Positions 5,422-5,714 of a stretch of DNA of 5,714 nt are shown piece after piece. The notes below the pieces were generated by a model. The model was given only the letters and a program-made list of their open reading frames with translations, ran no database searches and was not told where the DNA came from. Location of the stretch: positions 1 to 5,714 of the forward strand of contig RZZF01000128.1 of NCBI GenBank assembly GCA_009929975.1, in the 5' to 3' direction. Source of the stretch: Clostridia bacterium (GTDB taxonomy: Bacteria > Bacillota > Clostridia > Saccharofermentanales > UBA5734). Position 1 is the first letter of the stretch; every line of letters starts with the position of its first letter. Position numbers and translations under genes: made by a program.

Positions 5422-5714
5422 ATGCAAAAACGAGTCATCCTGATCGTACTTGACAGTGTGGGAATCGGTGCCGCGCAAGATGCCGCGGATTATGGCGACA
5501 GCGGAGCCAATACGCTGGGCCATCTGGCTGACCACTGCCCGCAGCTCAAGCTGCCGAATCTGGAATCGCTCGGACTGGGCCTGCTTGAAGGGCTTGGCCG
5601 CTTTAGCATACCTGAGTCTGTGACCGGCGATGTGGCCCGTCTTGAACCGCTGGCCGCCGGAAAAGACACAACGACCGGACATTGGGAAATCACCGGCTGT
5701 ATTCTCCGTGAACC
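5422..5714 (+). CDS. deoB: Phosphopentomutase, 5' part only
   Basis: Only the first 97 codons and two bases are in the window; the family is usually about 390-400 residues. Phosphopentomutase converts ribose-1-phosphate and deoxyribose-1-phosphate to the 5-phosphates, directly consuming the product of Pdp. The family belongs to the alkaline phosphatase superfamily, with two Mn2+ ions. The N-terminal metal-site motif VLDSVGIGAAQDAADYGD is clear (Asp11 as ligand), as are GANTLGHLA (28-36) and the signature GKDTTTGHWEITG (80-92). Thr85 aligns with the threonine phosphorylated in the characterised Bacillus enzyme. No frameshift is visible; the truncation is caused by the window edge. A deoC aldolase or purine-nucleoside phosphorylase further downstream would complete the pathway but cannot be seen. 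Confidence 0.95.
   Translation, partial: MQKRVILIVLDSVGIGAAQDAADYGDSGANTLGHLADHCPQLKLPNLESLGLGLLEGLGRFSIPESVTGDVARLEPLAAGKDTTTGHWEITGCILRE

Noticed and set aside
1..5714. CRISPR array, insertion sequence, tRNA or integration site
   Set aside because: No regularly spaced repeats, transposase-like frame, terminal inverted repeats or cloverleaf-like sequence could be found; nearly all of the window is accounted for by five genes.

Overview
The window reads as bacterial chromosome: dense coding, strong purine-rich ribosome binding sites, short gaps and a base composition somewhat above 50% GC by eye. The Bacillus-type pyrimidine-nucleoside phosphorylase next to deoB, with near-consensus AGGAGG sites, suggests a Bacillota-like anaerobe or fermenter. 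This placement is tentative, because no rRNA or lineage marker is present. I see no tRNA, rRNA, CRISPR array, insertion sequence or integration site.

Layout: two divergent transcription units share a control region at about 2757-2969. Leftward, a MATE-family efflux gene (1371-2768, or a shorter form starting at 2756) is followed after 69 bases by an amidohydrolase-superfamily gene that begins at 1301 and runs off the left edge. The amidohydrolase is easy to miss because its stop codon lies outside the window and a 331-codon antisense ORF shadows it. Rightward, a uroporphyrinogen-decarboxylase-like gene (2970-4085), a pyrimidine-nucleoside phosphorylase gene (4097-5398) and deoB (from 5422, cut by the right edge) form a tight operon with gaps of 11 and 23 bases.

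How the genes work together: Pdp splits pyrimidine nucleosides with phosphate into base and (deoxy)ribose-1-phosphate, and DeoB converts that to the 5-phosphate, so the rightward unit is a nucleoside salvage or catabolism operon. The unusual member is the leading gene, a URO-D-superfamily protein lacking the recognisable hallmarks of heme-pathway UroD or of the zinc methyltransferases. The divergent hydrolase and exporter may belong to the same physiological theme, but that is inference from position only.

The control region holds the most interesting non-coding signals. There is a perfect 10-bp inverted repeat (2892-2915), an adjoining 6-bp inverted repeat that fills the promoter spacer (2914-2930), a TATAAT box for the leftward unit, and a GC-rich hairpin in the MATE leader directly before an internal Shine-Dalgarno/GTG start. 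I did not find a clearly new multi-gene defence or mobile system here.
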